From Oscillospiraceae bacterium (GTDB lineage: Bacteria; Bacillota; Clostridia; UBA1381; UBA9506), in the NCBI GenBank assembly GCA_015068905.1, contig SVJQ01000003.1:51472-115471 (forward strand): a stretch of DNA of 64,000 nt, written 5' to 3'. The position numbers were made by a program, and so were the translations under genes. Numbering within the stretch: the stretch's first letter is position 1; every line of letters begins with the position of its first letter. Below, in pieces: positions 41,866 to 50,429 of this stretch. The notes beneath the pieces were generated by a model, which had not been told where the DNA came from, did not search any database, and saw nothing but the letters and a program-made list of their open reading frames with translations.

Positions 41866-43989
41866 ATGGTGAGATTGTCCAAGGGTAAGAATTATTCTAA
41901 ATTGTATTACGGATATTTTGCTGCGACGGTAACATTTTTTATATTACTTTGCCTGCTTGTGATATTTTTTTTCTGGAACATCATTCAGGATAATTCTGCA
42001 CAAAATAGAAAATACTTTGAAAGTAGTATTGGCATTGCAGAAAGAAACCTTGGAATATATCAGAAAATTAGTGACATTATATTTGCCAATGAAAGTGTAC
42101 GCTCTTTTGCGACAGAGACAGCTTATAAAGATGATATGTATAATTATGTACTAATGGGACGATTCATTGACTCTTATATGAAGATATACAAAGAGGTCGA
42201 GCCGCAGTTTGTGGTGACTGATTTCAAAAGCTCCATGGTGGCTTGTCGTGGCGGCACTCAATCGCTGGAGAGTTTTTTACAGGATTTTCAACTCGATGAG
42301 AAGGAAATTGATCTCATTAAAAACACTGAAAAACCAGTCTGCTTTTCAAAAGAGGGAACCGATTTACTCATCCTAGGTTTTCCCCGCAGTTATTATGTAG
42401 CCGGAAGCGATGTATATTGTATAATATGTGTTGAGCAAGCGACTATCTTGCCTCAGGAAGAAGTAACAATTATCCTGAACGATGAGACAAATGCTAATTG
42501 GTGGACAGACGAGCAAGGTGGGATATTCAGTGATACTTACAAACGTAATTCCGTTTATATGCCTGAAATTGTATATGAGTACAACTTTGTTAATAATAAT
42601 TTATATATAATAGTCGTTATGTGCATTATGATTTTATTGTGTTTTCTTGCAATTGCATACAGTAATCATATAGCCGACAAACTTCTTAATATTACATATA
42701 TGCCAATTATAAAAACCGTTAAGGAGTTAAATTTAAATGCAGATACAGAGACCCCAAAATCTTGGGATGAATCTGTAGATATGCTTCTGAATTATAATGA
42801 ATCTTTAGGAAAGAAAATTAAAGAAAACGAAGAATTTTTTAGGAAAAATATATTACGAAATATCATCTATGGCGTAGAAACCCCGGCGGAATTGTATACA
42901 AATTATGCGAAACATGATATGTTTTTTTCGGAAATGACATCGTCTTGTAGGTTGATACTTTTTGAATGTTATGGCGCAGAGCAATACGGCATTAAAGAAG
43001 ATTTATTTGTAAGTAATAATTTTATAAAGGAATTTGAAAAACTGTTGAGTCAAATCATAAAAGGTGAATTTATTATGCTTGGTATAGAAAAGTTTGCCTT
43101 TATTACCGCCTGCAATGACAAAGGGCATCTTGCGGAAAAATTGATTCATGTACTTGATTTTGCGGAGGCGTATGGTATATCAGTCTTTGTTTCTGTAGGA
43201 AAAATCTGTAAGTCTTTAATGGATATAAGCCAATCTTATCGCAGTGCATGTGACCTTAATGAGCATAAAACAGTGTATTCGGATCGTTCCATTGTTTTTT
43301 TTGAAGATGGTGTTAAAACGAATAGGGTGTGCTATTATCCGATTGATCTGGAAATGTCGATTATAGAAAACACTCTTTTGGGTAATTTTGATAAAGTCAG
43401 AGAAATTTTAAGTATTATCTTTAAAGAAAACCTTCAAAACGATTCTTTTGACAGAGTGGGCTTACGGGATTTGAAAATGATGCTTGTTGGCACTGTTAAC
43501 AGGATTATTGGGCAGATGGACAAAAAAGCCAGTGACATTTTTGGCGAGGATGTAGTGATTTATCTAGAAATAAGTTCCGGTCAAAATGATGAAGAGATAG
43601 AAAAAAAAGTTCATGCGATATTTGAACATCTTTGTCAGAGTGGTGCCAATACTAATGTATCCAGGCAGGAAAAGCTTACTCAGAATATATTAGAATTTAT
43701 ACAGAATAATTTCAAGAATCCTGAATTATCTTTGGCGGATATTGCGGAGCATTTCTTTATTTCTCAAGGTCATGTAAGTCGTGTACTTAAGCACAATGCA
43801 GGAAGAGCCTATAAGGAGTATGTGGATAATGTGCGTATCAAGGAGGCCAAGAGGCTTCTTAGAGAAAGCCATCTTCCAATTGATGCCATATCTGGCGAGG
43901 TCGGTTGCGCAAATCCCAGAACGTTCATACGACTTTTTAAAAAATATACTGGGATCACGCCGAGTGAGTATAGGTTAAATAATAAATGA
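41866..43989 (+). CDS. Membrane-bound AraC-family transcriptional regulator
   Basis: Protein of 707 residues in one-component sensor form: transmembrane helix about 17-40, an extracytoplasmic sensor domain to about 245, second helix about 247-268, a cytoplasmic linker and a C-terminal AraC double helix-turn-helix (about 605-705) with LSLADIAEHFFISQGHVSRVLK and PRTFIRLFKKYTGITPSEYR. Such regulators normally control sugar-ABC and polysaccharide-lyase loci. It lies just before the SLH-lyase-ABC operon, and a matching operator precedes both. Starts after AAAGGAG. Confidence 0.92.
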   Translation: MVRLSKGKNYSKLYYGYFAATVTFFILLCLLVIFFFWNIIQDNSAQNRKYFESSIGIAERNLGIYQKISDIIFANESVRSFATETAYKDDMYNYVLMGRFIDSYMKIYKEVEPQFVVTDFKSSMVACRGGTQSLESFLQDFQLDEKEIDLIKNTEKPVCFSKEGTDLLILGFPRSYYVAGSDVYCIICVEQATILPQEEVTIILNDETNANWWTDEQGGIFSDTYKRNSVYMPEIVYEYNFVNNNLYIIVVMCIMILLCFLAIAYSNHIADKLLNITYMPIIKTVKELNLNADTETPKSWDESVDMLLNYNESLGKKIKENEEFFRKNILRNIIYGVETPAELYTNYAKHDMFFSEMTSSCRLILFECYGAEQYGIKEDLFVSNNFIKEFEKLLSQIIKGEFIMLGIEKFAFITACNDKGHLAEKLIHVLDFAEAYGISVFVSVGKICKSLMDISQSYRSACDLNEHKTVYSDRSIVFFEDGVKTNRVCYYPIDLEMSIIENTLLGNFDKVREILSIIFKENLQNDSFDRVGLRDLKMMLVGTVNRIIGQMDKKASDIFGEDVVIYLEISSGQNDEEIEKKVHAIFEHLCQSGANTNVSRQEKLTQNILEFIQNNFKNPELSLADIAEHFFISQGHVSRVLKHNAGRAYKEYVDNVRIKEAKRLLRESHLPIDAISGEVGCANPRTFIRLFKKYTGITPSEYRLNNK

Positions 43990-44124
43990 TGATGTATTTA
44001 TACAATTCATATATTCGAACCGCAGAAGATGTGGTAGCAGCCAAAAACTAGAAATGTTATCTGTTCATACCTATAAGCTTTTTCCTTATTTGTAAATCAA
44101 CAATAAGTTATGAAAAGAAGGGCG

Positions 44125-44172
44125 AGCCTCAATTAGTGTCAAATACTGAATTGAGGCTACGTTCTTTTTATT
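44125..44172 (+). terminator. Intrinsic terminator after the AraC-type regulator
   Basis: A stem, AGCCTCAATT with its complement (44125-44158), then a T-rich run TTCTTTTTATTT. It separates the regulator from the downstream operon. Confidence 0.75.
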
Positions 44173-44326
44173 TATTCAATTTGTGCTTTGAGTCTGATTT
44201 TCAAGTAAATACCCATAGGCAGTTTATCTTCTTTTGTGTTAAAATTACCTCGCTTTTTTAGTAAAAAGACTCCTGAAGTTATCCTTGTTTTATACGACAC
44301 TATATTTAAGCAGAAATGATGGAATG
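44173..44326. other. Non-coding gap before operator-promoter module B
   Basis: Together with 43990-44124 this makes up about 450 bases between the regulator and the first SLH gene. Apart from the terminator and module B I see no supported gene; a 20-odd-codon open stretch on the minus strand is not convincing. Confidence 0.4.
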
Positions 44327-44382
44327 TGACATCTATTGCGGATTATTGTCACTTGTCTATAAAGGTTGGATTGACGTATAAT
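44327..44382 (+). promoter_or_regulatory. Operator-promoter module B (SLH-lyase-ABC operon)
   Basis: TGACA (44327-44331), 15 bases, TGTCA (44347-44351), C, -35 TTGTCT (44353-44358), 18 bases, TATAAT (44377-44382). The ATTGTCACTTG core is identical to module A. The first gene starts 55 bases downstream after AAAGGAG. Confidence 0.75.
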
Positions 44383-44437
44383 TTATTTAGAAAGATATCA
44401 TTGGAAGATATCGCTTTTAAGAAAGGAGATTGAAGAT

Positions 44438-46024
44438 ATGAACAAGGGATTCAGCAAAGCACTGTCTGCAATACTTTTTTGTTCACTTGTGATGTCTACT
44501 GTTGTTGCTTATGGCTATAGCCTTAAATATGACGGTGGAGAAAACGACTTTGTCGTATCAGGTGCGGTTGAGCAGAAAACGGCTGGGCAGCTTGTTACCG
44601 TGAAGGTAGAAAAGGACAATAATCTGATTTTCGCAAGACAGACTGAAACACAGTCCAATGGTGAGTATTTTCTTACTTTTAACATTGAGCAACTGGGAGA
44701 TGCAACACTTACCGTTTCGGAAAATGGTGACACCTTCTCGAAACCAATTTACAAATCCACTCCTGATGAGGTAGCCTCGGCTCTTGGCCGACTTAACGGA
44801 AGCGAAAGCGAGGCTTCGGTTATTCTTGATGGGAATAATAGCAAAATTTTGCAGATTGATGCAAGTAGCTTTGCTTCCAAAAATGCAGATGGGATTATTA
44901 CTGATTACCTTATGGGAAAAACCTTTGCAAACCTGAGCGAATTTACTAGCGCCTATTCAAAAGCGGAGTTTTTAGCAGACATCAAAACAGCAGGTAGCGG
45001 CGAAGAGGTTCTCAATGCGGCAAATGGTACGGATTTCTTGTCGATGCTTCAGAATGTAAATGCAAAAGAAACTTATATTTCTTATGATGATAGCAAGAAA
45101 ACTCTCGTTCTGTCTAAACTTGCAGGAAACAAATACACGTCAGATCAAGCTTTATCCGACGCTCTTATGGAATTTGTTATTTTCAACGAAATTAACAATA
45201 CAAGTCTCATTAATGAAAAGTGGGATATAATTCAAGAGAATAATGATTTTCTTGAAATCGGTCTTTCCAAATATACCGCTCTTCAGAATCAGTTTGCAAG
45301 TTTTACATTAAAATTGTTTGAAGGAAACAGTTTTGATACAGTGTCAGAATTGAAGCTTGCTATGGAGCAGTCATACGATTTTGTAACAAAAGATGATGGT
45401 GGCGGTTCATTTAGCGGAGGCGGCATCAAAAACGTTACTGTATCTAGCGACCTTGCCAAAACAGAAGTACCGAATCAGTCAATTGGCTTTGATGACTTGG
45501 AAGGTTATGACTGGGCCTATAATGCCATCCTTTCGTTGGCGATAGATGGCGTTATTAATGGCAAAAGCCATAGGGTGTTTGCTCCTGGTGATGATGTTAC
45601 CAGAGCGGAATTTACCAAGATTATAATTGATGCTTTCGGACTTTACTCCGATAGTGCCACGGCAGCATTTTCAGATGTCGAAGAAAGTCATTGGGCATAC
45701 AGACATATAGCATCCGCCGCCAAGGAACGTATTGTAATGGGCACAAGTGATACGACATTTAATCCTGCTGGCAAAATTACAAGGCAGGATATGGCAGTGA
45801 TTTGCTATCGCATTCTTAATTCGCTCGGCGTGAAGCTTTCCACAGACGGAACGAGCGCATTTGCAGACGAAAGAAGTATTGCAGATTATGCTAAGACGGC
45901 AGTGCAAGCACTTTCGGCAAATGGGGTGATCAATGGCAAAGGTGCAAGTGCTTTTGAGCCTACAGCGTATGCAACACGAGCTGAAGCAGCAAAAATAATA
46001 TATACACTGGCTAAAATTAATTAA
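44438..46024 (+). CDS. S-layer-homology surface protein with N-terminal beta domain
   Basis: Protein of 528 residues: signal peptide (about 1-26), an Ig/transthyretin-like beta domain (about 35-105: FVVSGAVEQKTAGQLVTVKV...), a helical middle, a Gly-rich hinge (DDGGGSFSGGG near 325) and three SLH repeats (about 348-410, 411-470, 475-528) with WAYNAI, WAYRHIASA and TRAEFTKII motifs. SLH repeats attach proteins to secondary cell-wall polymer. First gene of the catabolic operon; probably a surface scaffold or glycan-capturing protein. No catalytic motif. Confidence 0.9.
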   Translation: MNKGFSKALSAILFCSLVMSTVVAYGYSLKYDGGENDFVVSGAVEQKTAGQLVTVKVEKDNNLIFARQTETQSNGEYFLTFNIEQLGDATLTVSENGDTFSKPIYKSTPDEVASALGRLNGSESEASVILDGNNSKILQIDASSFASKNADGIITDYLMGKTFANLSEFTSAYSKAEFLADIKTAGSGEEVLNAANGTDFLSMLQNVNAKETYISYDDSKKTLVLSKLAGNKYTSDQALSDALMEFVIFNEINNTSLINEKWDIIQENNDFLEIGLSKYTALQNQFASFTLKLFEGNSFDTVSELKLAMEQSYDFVTKDDGGGSFSGGGIKNVTVSSDLAKTEVPNQSIGFDDLEGYDWAYNAILSLAIDGVINGKSHRVFAPGDDVTRAEFTKIIIDAFGLYSDSATAAFSDVEESHWAYRHIASAAKERIVMGTSDTTFNPAGKITRQDMAVICYRILNSLGVKLSTDGTSAFADERSIADYAKTAVQALSANGVINGKGASAFEPTAYATRAEAAKIIYTLAKIN

Positions 46025-46044
46025 TATAGGAGGTAAACAATATA

Positions 46045-48777
46045 ATGAAAAAAAGCATTATTTCTATTGCTCTCCTTATTGCAATATTATTTCCTAGCGT
46101 TGTTTTTGCCGAGCAAAATAAAATTTATTCCGACAATGAAGTTAGGGAAATATCAAGCAAGTTAGAAAAGTTTGGTATTTTTAGTGTATTTGACGATGAG
46201 CAATTTTATGGTGAAAATAACCCCGTAGTAAGGAGCGAGGCAGCTAGAGCGATAGCAAGTCTTATTGGGATGGATGGGATGGAGATGACTGATGCAGTAA
46301 GTAATATCTATCTGGATGTTCCGCCTTACCACAATAACGTCGGGGAGATTAGTGCCATGGTTTCTATGGGAATTATGACCGGTATGGGCAACGGTCTTTT
46401 TAACCCTGATGGCGAAATGACAGTAGAGCAGTTTTTAAAATGTATTGTAGTTGCTCTCGGATATAAGTGGAAAGCTGAGATTTATGGTGGGTATCCGACA
46501 GGGTACGTAAAAGTTGCAACAGAATTAGAATTAGAAAAAGATATTACTTCTAATTACAATGATATATTGACAAGAGGCGTCCTTATCCATATTCTCTACA
46601 ATGCTCTGGACAAACCATTATGTGAGATTACATCAGTGAGCCAGGATAATATGGACTATATTATTGATAAAGAAGTAACAGTTCTTACGAAATATCACGA
46701 TATATATAGAGACAAAGCAATAGTGTACTCTGACAGAACCAAATCTATTGTTCCTGACTATAAAACGTCAGCTGAAAAAGTGCTTATCGGGGATATAAAT
46801 ATTACAGTTGGGAATTGTGTAGAAGTTTATTCCTGTTTAGGTAAGGAAGTAGAGTTTTACTACAGAAAGAATGACAGAACAGAATCTTGTGAATTAATTC
46901 TTGTTGAAGAAACACGAAAAAATACTGTGATTTATGTGAATGCAAGAAATATTCTTTCTGTTACGGCTGAAAAGGTAGAATATGAAGACGAAACAGGTAA
47001 GACGCAAGATCTTCGGTTTGCATCAGATGTGGTTCTGGTTTATAACGAAGAAGTATGCACAAATAATATTGTTAGTAAACTAAGAAATGCCGAAGGCGTT
47101 CTCACCTTTATAGAAAATAATGATGAAGGCGATATAGATATTGTAATAGCTGAAAACTGTACATACGACAAATTGAGTAGCGTTAGTGTGGATACGGAAA
47201 AAATATATGGTGAAAATAGTGTTTACTGGCTTTCTGAGTATGATAATGTAACTATTAGCATGGCACCCTTAGGCGAAGTAGTTGATTTATCTGCATTACA
47301 AGCCGGAGATGTAATTGCCTGTATTCGAAGCGAAAACGGCAAAAGTATTCATATAAAAGTTCATCGCTCAGGTATCAATGTTGACATAAGCAGAGTTTCA
47401 GAAAATTCTGCAGTTCTCGCAGATGATACAGAAGTTTACCTATCATCTACTTTGAGCACAAAACAGCGGGAAATGATCCAGCCGGGTGCGAGACTGGCTC
47501 TGATCCTTGATCATGGAAATGAAGTAGTTTGGGTAGAGGAAGCATCCTCGTCCTTAAAGGTAGGATATTTGATTTCAGCATATGAGGACGTTGTCTTTGC
47601 TGGAGAGAAGGAGTTTGCCGGTGTAAGATTACTTACTTCTGACAGCATTGTTAAAATCCTAAAAATCAAAGAAGGTATTACAAAATTCAATGTTAATGGT
47701 TCGTTTGTGAAACTCAATAGTGTGGTAAGCTTGCTTGGAGATATTAAGAAAAATCTCAATGTAGGCGGCGATGGACTCGTATCACAGGTGGTGGCATACG
47801 CTACTGATGAGAATGGTAACCTTACTGAAATCCACACGGCTCTTCCCTCCGAGGACAGTGAGCTCTATATTAAGTACAATTATCTGGATAATGGAACAGT
47901 AACTATCCGTGACTATGGTTACGGTGCAGGCGTGTACGGCGTAACCAGAACACCTACGCTATATACATATGCACTTACTAATACATACCCTATTTTTCAG
48001 GTTCCGGAAGAGAATCAGGAAAATCTTGATGATAAATATTTTACCAAGATTACCTATTCAAACTCTCGTATGCCACATGGCCAAGGACATATGCTTGATG
48101 CATATGTAGCCGACAAGAGAGATGTAGTACCTACGGCAATGGTATACTATAAAACGGTATCTTATTCTGCACCTACAAATTCGACTTTCTTCCTAATTGA
48201 TGAGGTTGTCAGAACATTGGATGATGATGGGGCGCTTTGTTGGCAGATTTCCGGTGCGTACGAAAAGGAGATAATGCAAATACAGATAGAGAGCGGTATA
48301 GATATAACTTCACTTAAGACCTCTGAGACAAGTAATGAGATGCCCGGATTGACACAGGGTGATGTGGTGTGGTTTAGAACAGATGTAGCGGGAACAATTA
48401 TTGTTATCGAGAAAGTCTTTGACTATGAGAGCGAACAAGTCAAAACGTCTTTAGTTGAGGCAGAACTAACGGCCGCTACTGCGGTGCGGTATATGTATGT
48501 GTATAATGCACCTAAGGATTCGTTATTTGTAGAAGGGTTTACTCAGGATTTAGCAAACGGCGTTCCTGGGGATGATAAGCTTACATTATTTAGCTATGTG
48601 CCCAGTACAAGCGGCACATCTGCTCTTTATTCCTATGATGCAACGAGTGAAAAGGTATCCGTTGGAAAAAATGTCGATGCTGTAGTAGATTACTTGACTG
48701 ATACAGAGAATTATTCCCGTATTCTCGTCAAATGGGAGAACGCTTATCAGGCAGAGAGTATTATTTATAATAGGTAA
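46045..48777 (+). CDS. Large SLH-anchored surface protein, beta-rich, unknown function
   Basis: Protein of 910 residues: signal peptide to about 22 (FAEQN), SLH-type repeats in the first 200 residues (NPVVRSEAARAIASL, GMGNGLFNPDGEMTVEQFLK) and then about 700 residues of repeating short beta strands without a recognised catalytic motif. Twenty bases after the first SLH gene with AGGAGG. N-terminal SLH placement is the opposite of its partner (C-terminal). It could be a cell-surface support or glycan-binding component. Confidence 0.8.
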   Translation: MKKSIISIALLIAILFPSVVFAEQNKIYSDNEVREISSKLEKFGIFSVFDDEQFYGENNPVVRSEAARAIASLIGMDGMEMTDAVSNIYLDVPPYHNNVGEISAMVSMGIMTGMGNGLFNPDGEMTVEQFLKCIVVALGYKWKAEIYGGYPTGYVKVATELELEKDITSNYNDILTRGVLIHILYNALDKPLCEITSVSQDNMDYIIDKEVTVLTKYHDIYRDKAIVYSDRTKSIVPDYKTSAEKVLIGDINITVGNCVEVYSCLGKEVEFYYRKNDRTESCELILVEETRKNTVIYVNARNILSVTAEKVEYEDETGKTQDLRFASDVVLVYNEEVCTNNIVSKLRNAEGVLTFIENNDEGDIDIVIAENCTYDKLSSVSVDTEKIYGENSVYWLSEYDNVTISMAPLGEVVDLSALQAGDVIACIRSENGKSIHIKVHRSGINVDISRVSENSAVLADDTEVYLSSTLSTKQREMIQPGARLALILDHGNEVVWVEEASSSLKVGYLISAYEDVVFAGEKEFAGVRLLTSDSIVKILKIKEGITKFNVNGSFVKLNSVVSLLGDIKKNLNVGGDGLVSQVVAYATDENGNLTEIHTALPSEDSELYIKYNYLDNGTVTIRDYGYGAGVYGVTRTPTLYTYALTNTYPIFQVPEENQENLDDKYFTKITYSNSRMPHGQGHMLDAYVADKRDVVPTAMVYYKTVSYSAPTNSTFFLIDEVVRTLDDDGALCWQISGAYEKEIMQIQIESGIDITSLKTSETSNEMPGLTQGDVVWFRTDVAGTIIVIEKVFDYESEQVKTSLVEAELTAATAVRYMYVYNAPKDSLFVEGFTQDLANGVPGDDKLTLFSYVPSTSGTSALYSYDATSEKVSVGKNVDAVVDYLTDTENYSRILVKWENAYQAESIIYNR

Positions 48778-48812
48778 TTTATTAAATTTTATTTATAGAA
48801 AGGAGGATTTTT

Positions 48813-50354
48813 ATGAAAATTAAAAAAGTTTTGTCTATTTTCTTGGCTGGATGCATGCTTGCAGCTGCGTTGACCGGATGCGGCAAAAATGAAACATTAA
48901 GCGAAAGTGTACTTGTGGACGGTAACACAATGATTTCGAAAGAACCCATAGAACTAAGTGCGTTTATGGATTCATCCAAGGAAGGAGACGGTCAGTGGCA
49001 GTTACTCAAAGAGGCTTATAAAATGACAAATGTAAATGTTGTTCCAACTTTGTCAAAGTCTAATACTGAATTTAATCAGACGTTTAGTCTTATGATAGCG
49101 TCCGGCAATATTCCTGATATTGTTCAGACCTATAAGCCAAGTCAATTTTGTGAACTGGCGATGGAAGGTGCTTTTGTAGCGCTCAATGACTATTTTGATA
49201 CGCATCTTGTCCATTTCAAGCAATTTCTTTCTGAGAATCCTGATGTGAAAAAAGAAATTACTGCTTCTGACGGAAATATTTATTATATTCCTTTTATTCC
49301 GGGTGGTGATCTTAGCCAGGGTTGGTTTGTAAGACAAGATTGGCTTGATAAACTGGGTCTTAAGGCTCCTACTAATGCAGAAGAAATGTATACCGTTCTG
49401 AAAGCAATGAAAACTCAGGATCCCAATGGCAATGGTCTTGCAGATGAAGTTCCATATTTTGAAACAGAAAAGGGGGCTAATCTTTTCCCGCTGTGGGGTG
49501 CAAGACAGAGTTTTTATGTAGAGAATGGCGAAGTTAAATATGGCAAATTGGAAGATGAATTTGTCCCTGCAATCAAGAATATCATCAAATGGTATGAGGA
49601 AGGTTTGCTGGATCCGGAAATTGTTACCCGTTCTACTAACGGACGAGACACATTACTTGGAAATAACATTGGCGGTATGACAAATGACTGGTTTGGATCT
49701 ACTGCGCGATACAATGAAAAGCTTGCAGAAGCAATACCGGGCTTTAACTTCTGTGCCTTTGCTCCTCCGTGTGGCATACAATTGTCAAAACGTCCTCCGG
49801 CATCGGGCTATGGCTGGGGTGTTAGTGCAAGCTCGGAGTATCTAAATGAAGCATTATTGTTCCTTGACTTTTTCTTCACAGAGGAAGGAAACAGACTGAT
49901 CAATTACGGTGTTGAAGGGTTGCATTATGACATGGTAGATGGGAAACCTACCTTTAAAGCAGAGTTGGTAGCGCAGCCGAATTTCCAGAAACAGCTTACA
50001 GACTTTGGTGTTCAGGTTGGCGTTGGTTATAAGCAGGATTATGAGTATGAAAAGCAGTGGCTTAATGATATCGCACTTGAGGGTCTTGCTATGTATGAAG
50101 AAGGCGATTGGGTTGTTGAACAGATGTCTCCAAACCTTTCTCTCAAATTGAATTCTGTTGAATTGGAAGAATACAACTCACTTTACACACAAGTCACCAC
50201 TTATGATACTGAAATGTACCAAAAATGGATTCTTGGTGCCGAAGACTTTGATCAAACATATCCTAAATTTAAGAAAGAGGTTAAAAAGCTCGGATACGAC
50301 AGACTTATGGAACTTATGCAACTAGCATACGATAGATATAATGGCAAGAAATAA
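48813..50354 (+). CDS. ABC transporter extracellular solute-binding lipoprotein (LplA/YtcQ-like)
   Basis: Protein of 513 residues with lipobox LTGC (Cys23) after a normal signal, then a two-lobe sugar-binding fold: NIPDIVQTYKPSQF, the Ca-like DPNGNGLADEVPYF motif typical of the large oligosaccharide-binding subgroup, and GYGWGVSASSEYLNEALLFLDFFF. It delivers oligosaccharides to the two permeases at 60-62 kb. A hairpin follows directly, which could raise its message level relative to the downstream genes. Confidence 0.93.
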   Translation: MKIKKVLSIFLAGCMLAAALTGCGKNETLSESVLVDGNTMISKEPIELSAFMDSSKEGDGQWQLLKEAYKMTNVNVVPTLSKSNTEFNQTFSLMIASGNIPDIVQTYKPSQFCELAMEGAFVALNDYFDTHLVHFKQFLSENPDVKKEITASDGNIYYIPFIPGGDLSQGWFVRQDWLDKLGLKAPTNAEEMYTVLKAMKTQDPNGNGLADEVPYFETEKGANLFPLWGARQSFYVENGEVKYGKLEDEFVPAIKNIIKWYEEGLLDPEIVTRSTNGRDTLLGNNIGGMTNDWFGSTARYNEKLAEAIPGFNFCAFAPPCGIQLSKRPPASGYGWGVSASSEYLNEALLFLDFFFTEEGNRLINYGVEGLHYDMVDGKPTFKAELVAQPNFQKQLTDFGVQVGVGYKQDYEYEKQWLNDIALEGLAMYEEGDWVVEQMSPNLSLKLNSVELEEYNSLYTQVTTYDTEMYQKWILGAEDFDQTYPKFKKEVKKLGYDRLMELMQLAYDRYNGKK

Positions 50355-50375
50355 ATATAAAGAAGCCTACGGTGA

Positions 50376-50397
50376 AGGAGGTATATTTATACCTCCT
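50376..50397 (+). other. Intercistronic hairpin after the binding-protein gene
   Basis: Perfect AGGAGGTATA/TATACCTCCT stem, no T-run. It lies between the solute-binding protein and lyase genes; likely protects or processes the upstream message. Confidence 0.6.
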
Positions 50398-50429
50398 GAC
50401 CCGTATCCAGAATATGAAAGGAAACAGAT

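Noticed and set aside
44160..44310. Minus-strand open stretch ending GIYLKIRLKAQIE
   Set aside because: It runs only some dozens of codons, has no start or ribosome site and reaches operator module B; could be a gene remnant but not supportable.
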